From: Gordionus sp. m RMFG-2023
Lineage: Eukaryota > Nematomorpha > Gordioida > Chordodea > Parachordodidae
Reading direction: 5' to 3'
Length of the DNA stretch: 64,000 nucleotides
Assembly (NCBI RefSeq): GCF_954871325.1
Contig: NC_088777.1
Location: 26,079,366-26,143,365, forward strand
Both the position numbers and the translations under genes were made by a program. Shown in pieces: positions 21,082-31,690 of this stretch (its first letter is position 1; each line of letters begins with the position of its first letter). The notes beneath the pieces are model-generated. The model made no database searches. It saw nothing but the letters and a program-made list of their open reading frames with translations, and was not told the origin of the DNA.

Positions 21082-22320
21082 CATCATGTGAGATGAGGCT
21101 GCCAATGAAGCTGATGTAATTGACCCTGTGAATTGCTATTGCGAGTCTTTGTCTTAAGAAGAAGCCTTCACGAGGTTCATCTGTAAGTTTGCGGATTAGC
21201 GATTAAAGTTCCTTGAAGAAAGAAAGAGCACGATTCCCAAAGGTAGTCAAGGTAGTGGAAATGATGGGAATGAATAAGTGATCTTGGGATATCTCTGAAT
21301 ATTTTGCAATTTTTAGAAGCTCCTTGTTCTCCAGAATGTTAAGGGATTGATTGGAAGGAGCCAATGGATCAATACAAGAGTAATCCCAGACCAAGAATTG
21401 ACCTCGCTTCCAGGGAATTTGAGAGATCCCGTCAGGGCGTTTCCCATCAGATCTGAAAAGATCAGAGGGTTCGAGAATATAAGGAATTTGAGCTGATCTC
21501 AGAGCTCTAAGAATTATAGAATTGCAAATGTTATGTCTAACGATGCGGCCTTTACATGAACGACAATGTAGACTATGCCTTCCATTACTCAAAACAGCAG
21601 AACTGCAGTCGGCACAGATGTGGGGTTGGGTTACTAAGCAATTTAAACGGATGCCTATAGCATGAGTTAGCTCATTTTGGGTCAATTGTAATTGTAATTT
21701 CGCATATGGAATGGCTTCGAGAAACTCATGTCCAGAACCATTAAGCAGAGAGGAGAATAAGGGACGGTCCAATGATTGCATATTATAAAGGAGAGATTCG
21801 ACGCAGCGCAATAATGGGCTTATCGCAGTCCTTCTGCTTGTTCGTTTCTGGAATTGGGTGGTCGGCAATGAATCGAGATTTTCATTCAATGATGGCTTTA
21901 TCAAAGGAAGGGTCAGAATTTAAGGAATTAGGATTGACTAAATTTTTGGTTAAAAGACAGCTCGATATAAAGGCAGTTAAGGCAAGATCGGAAGGGGATC
22001 TGATGCCGAGTCCTCCCATCTTGGTAGGAAGGGTGGCTTGTGTCCACGCTAATTCATGGAATTTTAGATTAAGGATACTTTTAATTAGGACTTTAATCTC
22101 ATTTTCATAAATGCCTAAGGAAGTGGGAAATTTAAAAATAGGGGTAGAGCAGAGCGCGTAAAGAATTTTTGGGATATTGAAGAAATTTTTCAGGAGAAAA
22201 AAGGCTTTATGAGAGGGGAGAAGGGAAAATAGGTCAGCTAACTCATTAAGGGTTTCGAGTGTAGATTGTAGGAAGGATGATATGGCAGTGTGTCCACCAA
22301 CGGGAGCACCTAAGTTAAGT
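21082..22320 (-). pseudogene. LINE fragment: end of reverse transcriptase plus zinc-knuckle/endonuclease-like tail
   Basis: On the minus strand from 22320: LGAPVGGHTAISS, then LLKNFFNIPKILYALCSTP and WTQATLPTKMGGLGIRSPSD, the late reverse-transcriptase/thumb region of a non-LTR retrotransposon. The following domain has CADC...GRHSLHC, GRIVRHN, then RSDGKRPDG...W..GQFLVWDYS, resembling a zinc knuckle plus PD-(D/E)XK-like nuclease. The C-terminus ends near 21082 (EPREGFFLRQRLAIAIHRVN). The 5' half is missing, as usual for LINEs. There is a TGA where Trp is expected (about 21889), one frame change near 21785 and a TAA near 21201. Base composition is more GC-rich than the flanks. It is a dead copy. 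Confidence 0.75.
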
Positions 22321-22850
22321 ATTTAATATTAATTTAATATCATTATAAATTTTAGTAAATACCTTAATCAAATATTTAATATAAATTTTAATAAATATAT
22401 AATTGATATATTTAACATAATATATTATTAATATAATATTTAAAGTATTTAAATTAATTTGATATAAAGATAAATATATAAATTGTATTAATATAAATTT
22501 TAATAAGTATATAATTGTAATATTTAACATAATATATTATTAGTATAATATTTAAAGTAATTAAACAATTTGATATAAAGAAAAATATATAAATTGTATT
22601 ATAACTTTTAGTAATATATAATTATAAATTTTAGTAATGTAATATATAATTATAATTATGATTTAATTATAATATAATAATTAATATTATTAACATAATT
22701 GATATATAATTAAAATAGTATAATTTATATTATATATTTATAATATTATTTACATATTTATAATATTATTTACATATTTATAATATTATTTACCTATTTA
22801 ATATAATTTATTTATAATTCAATATTATTTATAATACAATATGGTTAATA
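22321..22850. other. Extremely AT-rich spacer
   Basis: Almost pure A/T with degenerate tandem blocks: an ~135-bp unit containing ATATATTATTAATATAATAT at about 22365-22560, and TTTATAATATTATTTACATA at 22735-22795. No gene. Confidence 0.5.
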
Positions 22851-22855
22851 TTACT

Positions 22856-23335
22856 ATGAACTACATTAATAAAATTTTTATCGTAGAGACTTATACTTAT
22901 TATTCCTATAAATATCAGATTTACTCATATTTTTTTTTTTTTTAAGATTTCTAATGATTAATGGGACTATGTTAATCTCTTTTCCTACTAGGAACTCCAT
23001 TAATAAAATTTTTATCGTAGAGATTTATACTTATTATTCCTATAAATATCAGTTTTACTCATATAACTTTTTTTAGATTTATAATTATTAATAGGAATAT
23101 GTTAATCCCTTTTCCTACTAGGAACTCCATTAATTAAATTTTTGTCATAGGGATTTATACTTATTATTCCTATAAATATCAGATTTACTCATTTTAATTT
23201 TTTTTAGATTTCTAATGATTAATGAAAATATGTTAATCTCTTTTTCTACTAGGAACTCCATTAATAAAATTTTTATCATAGGGATTTATATTTGTTATTC
23301 CTATAAATATGAGATTTATTTCGTTAGAGGTTTCT
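22856..23335. repeat. Tandem repeat, about 133 bp x 3.5
   Basis: Units containing AACTCCATTAATAAAATTTTT, TATTCCTATAAATATCAG and TTTTTTTAGATTTCTAATGA begin near 22856, 22990, 23122 and 23255. Confidence 0.85.
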
Positions 23336-23413
23336 AGTCACTTATCTTACTAGGAAATCTATTTATCATACGTATTTATTCATATAAATATCTGATTACT
23401 TAGATATTACTTA

Positions 23414-23631
23414 AAAATATTGTTAAAAGGCTCGATTTGAGTCGAGTTTTTAAAAACGGCTAACTCAAATTTTCGCTAGCAAAATATTGACTAAGCCTCG
23501 AGATTTAGCTAATAGATGCCAAACCTTTATGCCATACTGAGCAAGGACTGCTGGCTTGCCTAATATTTTTTCGGATAAAATATTGAGTTAGCCGTTTTTA
23601 AAAATCGGCTCAAATCGAGCCGTTTAACAAC
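23414..23631. mobile_element. hAT-like MITE, 218 bp
   Basis: Arms of about 50 bp are inverted (left GTTAAAAGGCTCGATTTGAG, right CTCAAATCGAGCCGTTTAAC; both include AACGGCTAACTCAA). The 8-bp ATTACTTA flanks both sides (23406-23413 and 23632-23639), as expected of a hAT target duplication. There is no coding capacity. Confidence 0.7.
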
Positions 23632-23639
23632 ATTACTTA

Positions 23640-24377
23640 TAAATAATATTATAATGAATAAGCATGCATGTTGTAAGAATAATGAAATATAAGCCTAACA
23701 ATTTTATTATTACTTTTGCAATTATATCAATAGTATATATAAATATTATTATTGTGATTGATAAATATAAAATATTGATTGCAATTGTATAATAATGGTA
23801 TATAAAATAATGATTGCAATTTATATATCAATAGTATATAAATTTATATTTATTGAGTATCTATTATAATATTATATTTATTAAGACTGTATATTGATGG
23901 TGGTGTATAAAAATTTGTATATATTGCAATTGAATCAATGATTATCATTGAATTGAATATCAATTGTATATAAAATGATGATTACAATTTATCAATAGGC
24001 GGCATATAAAATAATGATTGCAATTTGTATTTCAATAGTAATATATAAAATTATGGTAGTTACTTTTTGCATATCAATATTATATATAATGGTGTAAATT
24101 TGGTTTAAAAAGCATTAAAAAATGAAAATGACAACATGATCATAATATTGATAAAGAGTGACGTGAATTTTTAGCAAAAACATAATAATTAATAAATATC
24201 TATGTATGCATATAATAGTTTTCTCTATTTTGAGAATATAAATAATTATTAGAAAATAATAGATTTTTATTAAATTTAGATTTTATAAAATTATATTGGG
24301 TATTTTGCTTTAAAAAATTAATTGATTTATTGAATAATCTTCAATGGCTATAAAAGATAATTTCCAGATAAAACTAG
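23640..24377. other. AT-rich DNA with simple degenerate repeats
   Basis: Repeated GATTGCAATT and CAATAGTATATAAA phrases at irregular spacing; no gene. Confidence 0.4.
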
Positions 24378-24905
24378 TAGCATATTTTAAATTTACCTTG
24401 ATTGGTTGAAGTTCCTGAATGGATTATAAATGATGCTAAGATTAAAATTTCCAGGTTAACAAGATAGCATATTTTAAATTTACCTTGATTAGTTGGAGTT
24501 CCTGAATGGATTATATCAAGTGATGCTAAGATTAAAATTTCCAGGTTAACAAGATAGCATATTTTAAATTCACTTTGGTTGGTTGGAGTTCCTGAATGGA
24601 TTATATCAAGTGATGCTAAGATAAAAATTTTCAGGTTAACAAGATAGCACCTTTTAAATTTACTTTGGTTGGTTGGAGTTCCTGAATGGATTATATCAAG
24701 TGATGCTAAGATTGAAATTTCTAGGTTTACAAGATAGCATATTTTAAATTTACCTTGATTAGTTGGAGTTCCTGAATGGATTATATCAATTGATGCTAAG
24801 AAGAAAATTTCCAGGTTAACAAGATAGCATATTAGTAATATATTCTAAGAAGAAAATTTCCAGGTTAACAAGATAGCATATTAGTAATATATTCTATAAT
24901 TTACT
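24378..24905. repeat. Tandem repeat, 90 bp, about 6 copies
   Basis: GATAGCATATTTTAAATT recurs at about 24467, 24557, 24647, 24737 and 24827, each unit including GGAGTTCCTGAATGGATTAT and TTTCCAGGTTAACAAG. The last units are shortened to a ~50-bp form. Confidence 0.85.
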
Positions 24906-25029
24906 TGGGTTGGTTATGGTCTCAAATGATGCTGAAGAAAATATTTTAGATAAATTTTCTAAGCAGGTAAGAGCTATAATATGATTATTTTATATAAGAT
25001 TAACAAAAAATAAACCAATGCATTTGTTC

Positions 25030-26175
25030 TCTCCCTAAATCCTACTTTCAGCCTCATCGTGGCGGGGAAGTGGCAACGTCTTTTGGCGGCTAATGGAGGT
25101 CTAAAAGGTTCCCTGTGATCTGGGTCTAGAATAGGATCACCGTATCCTCGACGGGGTGTAAAAACCACATAAAGAGGTTGATGTCAGGAAGGGCATCCGA
25201 TTTTAAAAACCTTGCTACAAAGTTTCCCTATGGTTACAACGAAGCATGGGCGGGGTACAGCCCAAAGTACCCCGTGGGCCTCCTCATCCGCCTACGGCAA
25301 AAAGAAGGATGGGAAACCTGGTGGAACCACTATTCATGAAAATGAAACTTATGACGGCCATAAACGACATGAAAGAAACCAGTTTACGGGTGATCGAGTT
25401 AGGGTCGCGACATGGAATGTTGGGAGTATGACGGGAAGAGCGGGAGAAGTCGTCGATGTATTGCACAAAAGACATATAGATGTGTGCTGCATACAGGAGA
25501 CTAGATGGAAAGGAAATGGGACCAGAATGATTGGCAAGATTAGCGAAAAGTATAAATTCTTTTGGCAAGGAGGTAATGATGGTAAGGCTGGAGTTGGGGT
25601 ATTGGTTGCGGAGAAATTGGTAGACAAAGTAGTCAAAGTGAGAAAGCTAGACAACCAGATAATGGTTATCAAGATGATTTTTGGTAGAAAGCTATATAAT
25701 ATTATCTCGGCATATGTTCATCAGGTTGGAAGAAGTGAAGAAGAGAAAGATATATTTTGGGACAGTCTATTGGGGGTGACATCGAGACTGGCAAATGAAG
25801 AGGGGATTATCCTGGCTGGTGATCTGAATGGACATGTGGGAGCGAGTAGTGAGGGTTACAAAGGAGTACATGGAGGGTTCAGTTACGTCATGAGATATTT
25901 GGAAGGAGAGAGAATTTTAGAATTTAGTGATGCTATGGATATGATTGTCTGTAATACAATGTTTAAGAAAGAATCAGAGAAGCTGGTGACTTATAAGTCG
26001 GGTAGTACCAAAAGTGCTGTGGATTACTTGTTATTAAGGAGATGTGATCGATGTATAGTAAAAAATGTGAAAGTGATACCGGGAGAGAAATGTATAAATC
26101 AGCATCGACTAGTTGTAGGAGATCTCACTCTTAAAAGTGCCAAGGTCACTAAAAGAAAAGGTCACTAAAAGAAAG
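25030..26175 (+). mobile_element. RTE-like LINE, 5' end and endonuclease only
   Basis: From about 25040 the base composition rises sharply in GC. The leader contains TCAGGAAGGGCATCCGATTT, a phrase I know from 5' regions of RTE-type LINEs. The endonuclease frame follows, and the element stops at about 26175 with a 16-bp repeat (GGTCACTAAAAGAAA twice). No reverse transcriptase follows. LINEs are normally 5'-truncated, so this 3'-truncated form is unusual. Confidence 0.7.
25230..26168 (+). CDS. LINE AP-type endonuclease (exonuclease-endonuclease-phosphatase fold)
   Basis: The first ATG is at 25230. After a low-complexity N-terminus of about 65 residues come the endonuclease motifs in order: RVATWNVGSM (metal-site Asn), CCIQETRW (Glu), SAYVHQ (Tyr), LAGDLNGHVG (Asp and Asn), VDYLLL (Asp), and NQHRLVVGDL (His). 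This is the target-nicking endonuclease of RTE-type LINEs, best known in databases as craniofacial development protein 2-like. All catalytic positions are visible and there is no stop for about 310 codons, so the insertion should be young. The frame ends (KRKGH) in the linker where the reverse transcriptase should begin. Confidence 0.8.
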   Translation: MVTTKHGRGTAQSTPWASSSAYGKKKDGKPGGTTIHENETYDGHKRHERNQFTGDRVRVATWNVGSMTGRAGEVVDVLHKRHIDVCCIQETRWKGNGTRMIGKISEKYKFFWQGGNDGKAGVGVLVAEKLVDKVVKVRKLDNQIMVIKMIFGRKLYNIISAYVHQVGRSEEEKDIFWDSLLGVTSRLANEEGIILAGDLNGHVGASSEGYKGVHGGFSYVMRYLEGERILEFSDAMDMIVCNTMFKKESEKLVTYKSGSTKSAVDYLLLRRCDRCIVKNVKVIPGEKCINQHRLVVGDLTLKSAKVTKRKGH

Positions 26176-26715
26176 TAATCTTCAAACTCTGCAGCCATTT
26201 TTAAGGGAAGCATAGTGTCGTATTTGTAAATACGTGAACGTTTTATATTTTTTTTTTACGCGAAATGCCAATCAACCAATTAAAATAAGGTTGATTGGAT
26301 AGAAAAATTAGATGTAATATAATATATGTGGATATTATTTTTTTTATATAATTAATTAATTTTTTTTTATAAAAAATTACGGATTTTGATCATTGTTAAA
26401 AATTAATTTTTTTTGATAAATTTATTTTTTTTGAGAAATGAATTTTCTTTTGAATAAAATTTTTGGATTTATATTGTAGTTTTATTTGGATTTGATAATT
26501 TCATATAAGTCTTGACGATTCGTTTTTTTAGAAAGTTTGATTAAGTTTCTAGGATTTGGTTGGGGTAGATTTTAGATAGGTTTTAGTTTGTGTTTGTAGG
26601 TTTTTTTTACATAGGAAAGAAGGAAATTAATAGATAGTCATATTAAGGATAATTGCATATGACGACTCTTATGACATATCTGAATTACAAAGATTTTCAG
26701 ATAAAGACAAGTCGT
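26176..26715. other. AT-rich DNA with one hairpin
   Basis: No gene. A perfect 10-bp stem, CCAATCAACC / GGTTGATTGG, lies at about 26270-26300. Confidence 0.4.
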
Positions 26716-26719
26716 TCAA

Positions 26720-26818
26720 TGCGCGTTTCTTTTTAAGGAAACCGTAACGGGTTACCTTTTTTAGATGTAACGAGTAACTGTAACGCGTTTCTTTTTTATA
26801 GTAACGTTTACAGCACTA
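26720..26818 (-). repeat. hAT-like terminus with AACGCGTT/GTAAC subterminal motifs
   Basis: Read on the minus strand from 26818: TAGTGCTGTAAACGTTAC, then AACGCGTTAC, GTTACTCGTTAC and GTAACCCGTTAC. The TAG-x-G-x-TGTAAACG start matches hAT ends; the opposite end was not found. The Merlin remnant begins shortly downstream. Confidence 0.5.
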
Positions 26819-26895
26819 GAAGTAATTAAAAAATTTTAATATGATATACTTTTTTTGTTAACTTTTCAATTTTTAACTATCCATTTAATTCCACG

Positions 26896-27264
26896 ATAAT
26901 GACTGACTCGTGGTTAGGGTATGTTAATTTATTTTTTCAATAAAGCAAAAGTGGTGATAAATGTAAATATATTTATCTTAGATATAATCGGCTAGAGTGT
27001 TCAAACTATTTCCACTATCGGATCAACCATTCGTAAAATTTTGTTGACCCAAATGACAGATCGATCCACACTCAAAAAGTCGAGAGGCTGTGGCGGGATC
27101 TAAAGGCAAATTATAAAAGACATGGGGATCGGGATAATATTCATGAATATCTTCTTGAATATAGATATTTTCGAAAATATAGAGTATTAAATCGTTTTGA
27201 TGTTTTTATTCATTTTATTAATGATTGTATTAATTTTAATAGTATATTTCAATTTAATGAATAA
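26896..27264 (+). pseudogene. Merlin transposase C-terminal fragment
   Basis: First exon: TIMTDSWLGY (Asp of the DDE set). A ~60-bp intron (about 26920-26981) follows, then YFHYRINHS, NFVDPND, IHTQKVERLWRDLKANYKRHG and YLLEYRYFRKY. HTQ-x-(V/I)E-x-x-W is the signature of IS1595/Merlin transposases and carries the final acidic residue. One in-frame TAA (27034-27036) falls between NHS and NFVDP. The N-terminal part and ends were not found, so this is a remnant. Confidence 0.65.
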
Positions 27265-27375
27265 ATTATTTCGATTGTTATGCTTAAATTTTATTTATTT
27301 TTGGAATCTTCCTTTAATTATAGTGTTATCACTAAAAAAAAATTAAATTCTTTATACAAATTTTAGAAAAAATTA

Positions 27376-27570
27376 TTCATATTAAGTTTGTATAGAAGGA
27401 ATCATATTAAGTTTGTATAGAAGGAATCATATTAAGTTTATATAGAAGGAATCATATTAAGTTTGTATAGAAGGAATCATATTAAGTTTGTATAGAGGGA
27501 ATCATATTAAGTTTGTATAGAAGGAATCGTATTAAGTTTGTTTAGAATCATATTAAGTTTGTATAGAAAG
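27376..27570. repeat. 25-bp tandem repeat, about 8 copies
   Basis: Units of AGGAATCATATTAAGTTTGT plus ATAGA, nearly identical, the seventh shortened. There are no unique spacers. Confidence 0.9.
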
Positions 27571-28078
27571 AATCAACCAAATAAATTTTAAATAGCGAAG
27601 TTTCATCTATCAAAAATTTAACCCCAAACCTACCCGCATTGTACATAATCTAATAATTTTACCCCTTACCCCTAGCCTTCCCCCTTATTTGCCCCCATCA
27701 CTTCCTATAAATAATTGTACGAATTTTAAATTTTAGAAAAAATTATTTTAAAATATCTTAAATAAAAAAAGATATATTAATTTAAAAATATCTTAAATAA
27801 AAAACCAATAAGAAAATGAACCAATCATAAAAAAATAACATAAAAACAATAGTTTTCATAAAAAAATTACATAAAAAAATCTCATAAAAAAATAACAAAA
27901 AATCGCATAAAAAAATAACAAAAAATAACATAAAAAAATAATTGCCCCTGAAAAGGTACCCTAACCAAAAAAAGTATATCATGCGGCACGATACGACGAT
28001 ACCTACCTGCCACGCAGCTTAAATATAATTTTATATTTATCCCCAAATGGGGGCGCGTAGCTTCTGCCACTGAAACTC
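27571..28078. other. Spacer and probable promoter region of ybeY
   Basis: 27660-27700 is C-rich on this strand; 27780-27945 is A-rich with repeated CATAAAAAAAT. A more mixed stretch at 27950-28075 lies directly upstream of the ybeY ATG and probably holds its promoter and 5' leader, though no motif stands out. Confidence 0.4.
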
Positions 28079-28614
28079 ATGACCCTACTTCTCAAAAATT
28101 TACAAAAGATAGTTCAAATTAATTTAAAAGATATAAGCTATGATATAAATAAAATACGAAAAATTATTGGAGTTTCACATTTAAACTTAGCTGTTTTATG
28201 CGTTGATAATGATTATATTAAATATTTAAACAAAACTTATAGAAATGATGACAGAATCACTGATGTAATATCTTTTCCACAACTAGAAGTATTTTGATAA
28301 TTTGTTTTATATTTTGGTATATATTTGGATTACAGAACCTGGTAAATTATCCTATAGTTAACAATGATGAGTGTTTGGGCGATATATTTTTAGCTTTGCC
28401 TTATATTCAAGAAAGAGCAAAGTCAAATTTTAACAAAGAAATTCAGGTACTATTAATTTATTGTGATTTTTATTTTTTTTTAAAGATATTAGTTATACAT
28501 GGAATATGCCATTTAATTGGGTTTAATCATACTGATGATAAAAGTCATGAAGAAATGGTTTGTTTAGAAGATTTTATTATGAATCAATTTTGTAAAGATA
28601 AACAAATTATTTAA
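28079..28614 (+). CDS. YBEY: Endoribonuclease YbeY homologue, three exons
   Basis: Exons 28079-28288, 28336-28446 and 28486-28614 are joined across introns of 47 and 39 bp (GTATTTT...TTACAG and GTACTAT...TTAAAG). They keep one frame and give a protein of about 149 residues, slightly shorter than the usual 150-170. The diagnostic metal site IHGICHLIGFNHTDD sits in exon 3, with three His as in the HGxLHLxGyDH motif. Earlier blocks fit the family: AVLCVDNDYIKYLNKTYRNDDRITDVISFP and CLGDIFLALPY. YbeY is a metal-dependent RNase needed for rRNA maturation in bacteria and, in animals, for mitochondrial ribosome assembly. There is no internal stop, and this is the only clear host gene in the window. 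The N-terminus (MTLLLKNLQKIVQINLK) could serve mitochondrial import, which is inference. Confidence 0.88.
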
Positions 28615-29110
28615 GTCAATTGTTAAATTAGCTTTATATACATTATTCCTACATTTGATTTTTATTTATCCAAAAATTCATTTGGCAACTTGTTACTAAA
28701 ATCTTTCATAAGATTGTGGCTTTAGAAATAAAGAAATAAATATAATTCTGATTATGCAGGCATCTCCCTTTTTAATAGATTTGTGGATATGCAATACTTG
28801 AAATTAAAACATTATTTTTTAACATGTTAAACAAAAACTTGACTCTCACCATATTAAGCTGACTTATTAAGCCATTTAACATTACTTTTAGGTATTGAAA
28901 GTTATGTAATTCTTTAACCCCAACTTTCTAATGAGTAAATAAAATAATCAATTGGAATCCATCACTTAGCATAAAATCTACATTCTTCTCAAATAATCAT
29001 TTAAATGCTGTTAAAACCTTCCTAAATACTCTAAAAAAAGACCTGCCATAATATATTCGAGTCAATTATGTGAGCAAACCTGATTATCTAACAAACACTG
29101 TGGTGGTATT
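28615..29110. other. 3' flank of ybeY, no gene
   Basis: AATAAA at about 28725-28740 could serve polyadenylation. Otherwise unique AT-rich sequence. Confidence 0.4.
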
Positions 29111-29325
29111 TAGTGTTGCATAATCGGCTAATTTTAGCCAACTACAAAACGGCTTAGCCAAAATTTTAGGTGAGAAAATTGGCTAAGCCTAATTAGGTAA
29201 AGCTTAAAAATAGGCTTAACCTAAAAATCGGCTAAGCCTAATTAGGTAAAGCCTAAATTCGGCTAGCCTAAAAATCGTCTAGCTAAAGCCTATAAATCGG
29301 CTAAAATTAAATTAGTCAAAATTCT
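29111..29325. repeat. hAT-like terminus or MITE with CGGCTAAGCC-type repeats
   Basis: Begins TAGTGTTGCATAATCGGCTA. Then CGGCTAAGCCTAATTAGGTA and the related AGCCTAAAAATCGGCTA recur about six times. A weak inverted partner of the start (CTGCATCAATGC) lies near 29320. No target duplication was identified. Confidence 0.5.
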
Positions 29326-29640
29326 GCATCAATGCTTAGCATTAATTTATTTATTTTAGTAAAATAATTTATTATATTTATATTTAATGTAAATATTTTA
29401 TTATTATTAACAAATAAACATGATATGATTTAATATTTTTTATTTATATTATTATATTTTGAAATAAAAATAAATTTATTTATTTAATGTTTTTTTAATA
29501 AAAACATATTGTAAAAATGTAATATTCTTTTTAATATAATTTATTAGTGTTTTTCAATCTTCTTTGTAAATACATCTTTTATTGAGGAATTATATTGTAA
29601 ATTTTATTAGATAAATAAACAATATTTTAGGTGAAATCTT
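29326..29640. other. AT-rich DNA, no gene
   Basis: Only A/T-rich degenerate sequence. Confidence 0.4.
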
Positions 29641-29644
29641 TTAC

Positions 29645-29855
29645 TTATCATATGGTCCCAGGCTCGAATCTTGGGAATGGTCATGTTTTTTTTCTTATTC
29701 TAACTTGGTGGTTCCATCCTTGGGGGGATAATATATAGGAGGCCATATGGTCCCAGGTTCGAATCTTGGGAATGGTCATGTTTTTTTTCTTATTCTAACT
29801 TGGTGGTTCCATCCATGGGGGGGGGGGATAATATATAGGAGGCCGGACTTGACCA
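29645..29855. repeat. SINE-like tandem duplication, about 95-100 bp x 2
   Basis: Two copies of a unit with a pol III B-box-like GGTTCGAATCTTGGG (GGCTCGAATC in the first copy) and GGTGGTTCCATCC, joined at ATAGGAGGCCATATGG. A run of nine or ten Gs marks the second copy. Confidence 0.5.
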
Positions 29856-29989
29856 CGTGATTCCGTATTAATATATTAAATAATAAAGGTCTTATTACAT
29901 TTTAATAAATTTTGGTCGGTATTTAGCAAATTAGGTTGGTATTTAGAATATTTCCATATTCACTTCGTAGTAAACATCATTAACCTATT

Positions 29990-30545
29990 AATAACATGTG
30001 TTAATATAAATTTAATGTACCAATGAAAAGTGACAATTGTCATAATCGTTATTTTTAAAGTTTTTTGAATTTTTTTGACGACAATATGTTAAAATAAGTA
30101 TTAATAACATGTTAAAATAAAAATTTAGTGAAGATGTACCATAAAAAATTGACAATTTTCATAATCGTTATTTTATAAGTTTTTTAAATTTTTTTGACGA
30201 AAATTGTTAAAATAAGAATTAATAAAATGTTTAAATAAAAATTTAATGAAGATGTACCATAGAAAAGTGACAATTGTCATAATCGTTATTTTTGAATTTT
30301 TTTGAAAAAAGTATGTTAAAATAAGTATTGATAACATGTTTAAATAAAATTTAGTGAAAATGTACTATGAAAATTGACAATTGTCATAATCGTTATTTTT
30401 AAAGTTTTTTGAATTTTTTTGACGAAAATTTGTTAAAATAAGTATTGAAAACATGTTTAAATAAAAATTTAGTGAAGATGTACCATAGAAAAGTAAAAAT
30501 TGTCATAATCGTCATTTTATAAGTTTTTTGAATTTTTTTTGAGGC
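29990..30545. repeat. 118-bp satellite, about 5 copies
   Basis: Each unit contains (A/G)TGACAATTGTCATAATCG (palindrome TGACAATTGTCA), then TTTTTTGAATTTTTTTGA, and TTAGTGAAGATGTACCATA. The same family forms the array at 44600-45420. The array ends where GGCCGTGTCCAAAGC begins, probably the Harbinger end. Confidence 0.85.
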
Positions 30546-31690
30546 CGTGTCCAAAGCTAAAAAAAAAGTTTCCAAAATGCACAACTTTCGTGAATTTTGA
30601 GAGATTACGAAACGTGTCCAATCATACATTTATTTTCTATAAAATATAAAAAATGTTTGATGTGCATGATTTACTACTTCTATATTTTATATTATTTGAG
30701 GATACTCCTAAACTTAGAAAAAGGCATAGATTTTTAGATGACCGGTATATATATATGATATTATATATTAATTATAGAGATAAAGGACTATTTAAAATAT
30801 TTGATAGTATTCCTTCTTATCCTGACAAATTTTGTCAGATGTTCCACATGCATGTGGAAACATTCAATTACATACTTATAAATTTGGAGTCTATAGACAC
30901 CACTATAGTTAAATTTAAAAACTCTATCAGTATGAAGCATAGGCTCTAACATTCATGTATGATGATTATTTTTTTATATAAATAATCTGAATGCATTTAT
31001 AGATATTTGACTACTGGTATGAGCTTTAGAAAAATAGCATTATATGCAAAGATTAGCAAATCATCAGTGAGCACTATTGTCACATCAACATGTAGGTTAA
31101 TATGGGTAGGTCTTCAACCCAAGCATCTGTGTTTACCAACAGTTGAACAGATGCTTGAAATATCAGCAGAATACTTTAGGAAATCAATAGGTGCTATTGA
31201 TGGAAAGCATGTAAAAATAAAACAACCTAAAAATAGTGGATCCACATATTTTAATTATAAAAAATTTAATTCCATTGTGATTCAAGGTGTTTCAGATGAC
31301 AAAGCTAGGTATTTATATTTATTCTAAATTTTAATTCTTTTCTAGATTTTTGTTAATTGAAGTTGGTTTTCCTGGGTCTCTCAGATAGAAGCATCTTTAC
31401 AAAGAGCCAATTTTATGAAGGAATAATCAATAAAATCATCAAGATACCTAATCCAAATTTTTTACCTTCATCAAATATATTATCACCATATGTATTTGTG
31501 GGAGATGATGCTTATCCATTAATGAATTTTATAATGAAACCCTATAAAACAAATTTAAATGAATATAAATATAATTTTATTAGAAAATTATCCACAGCAA
31601 GAGTGTCTGTTGAAAGATGCCTTGGGATTATGAGTGCAAAATTTAGGCTATATAAATTATCAGAGACCAATATTAAGGTAAGCGGAAATA
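30545..31690 (+). mobile_element. PIF/Harbinger transposon, partial
   Basis: GGCCGTGTCCAAAGCTAAA at about 30543 is a plausible left terminus, directly next to the satellite. The nuclease gene follows. The right terminus was not found; the AATTCCCCGG minisatellite starts immediately after the last coding block. Confidence 0.55.
30653..31690 (+). pseudogene. PIF/Harbinger nuclease (HARBI1-like)
   Basis: Exon block 1 (30653-30949) holds the N-terminal part (RHRFLDDRYIY...). Block 2 (about 31007-31305) encodes TTGMSFRKIALYAKISKSSV and then IGAIDGKHVKIKQP and YFNYKKFNSIVI, with the first catalytic Asp in IDGKH. Block 3 (about 31357-31675) encodes GSLSDRSIF (second Asp), SPYVFVGDDAYPL, and STARVSVERCLGIMSAKFRLY (Glu in VER). 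Introns of about 35-60 bp separate the blocks. A TAA at about 30947-30949 and an awkward exon junction indicate at least one break. No Myb/SANT partner gene is seen. Confidence 0.7.

Noticed and set aside
21772-22110. Plus-strand frame opposite the LINE tail.
   Set aside because: The minus strand carries clear LINE motifs across the same bases; the plus frame is its shadow.
27782-28070. Minus-strand frames upstream of ybeY, rich in Phe and Leu, as membrane proteins.
   Set aside because: They arise from A-rich tandem CATAAAAAAAT repeats read backwards and have no start context or homology.
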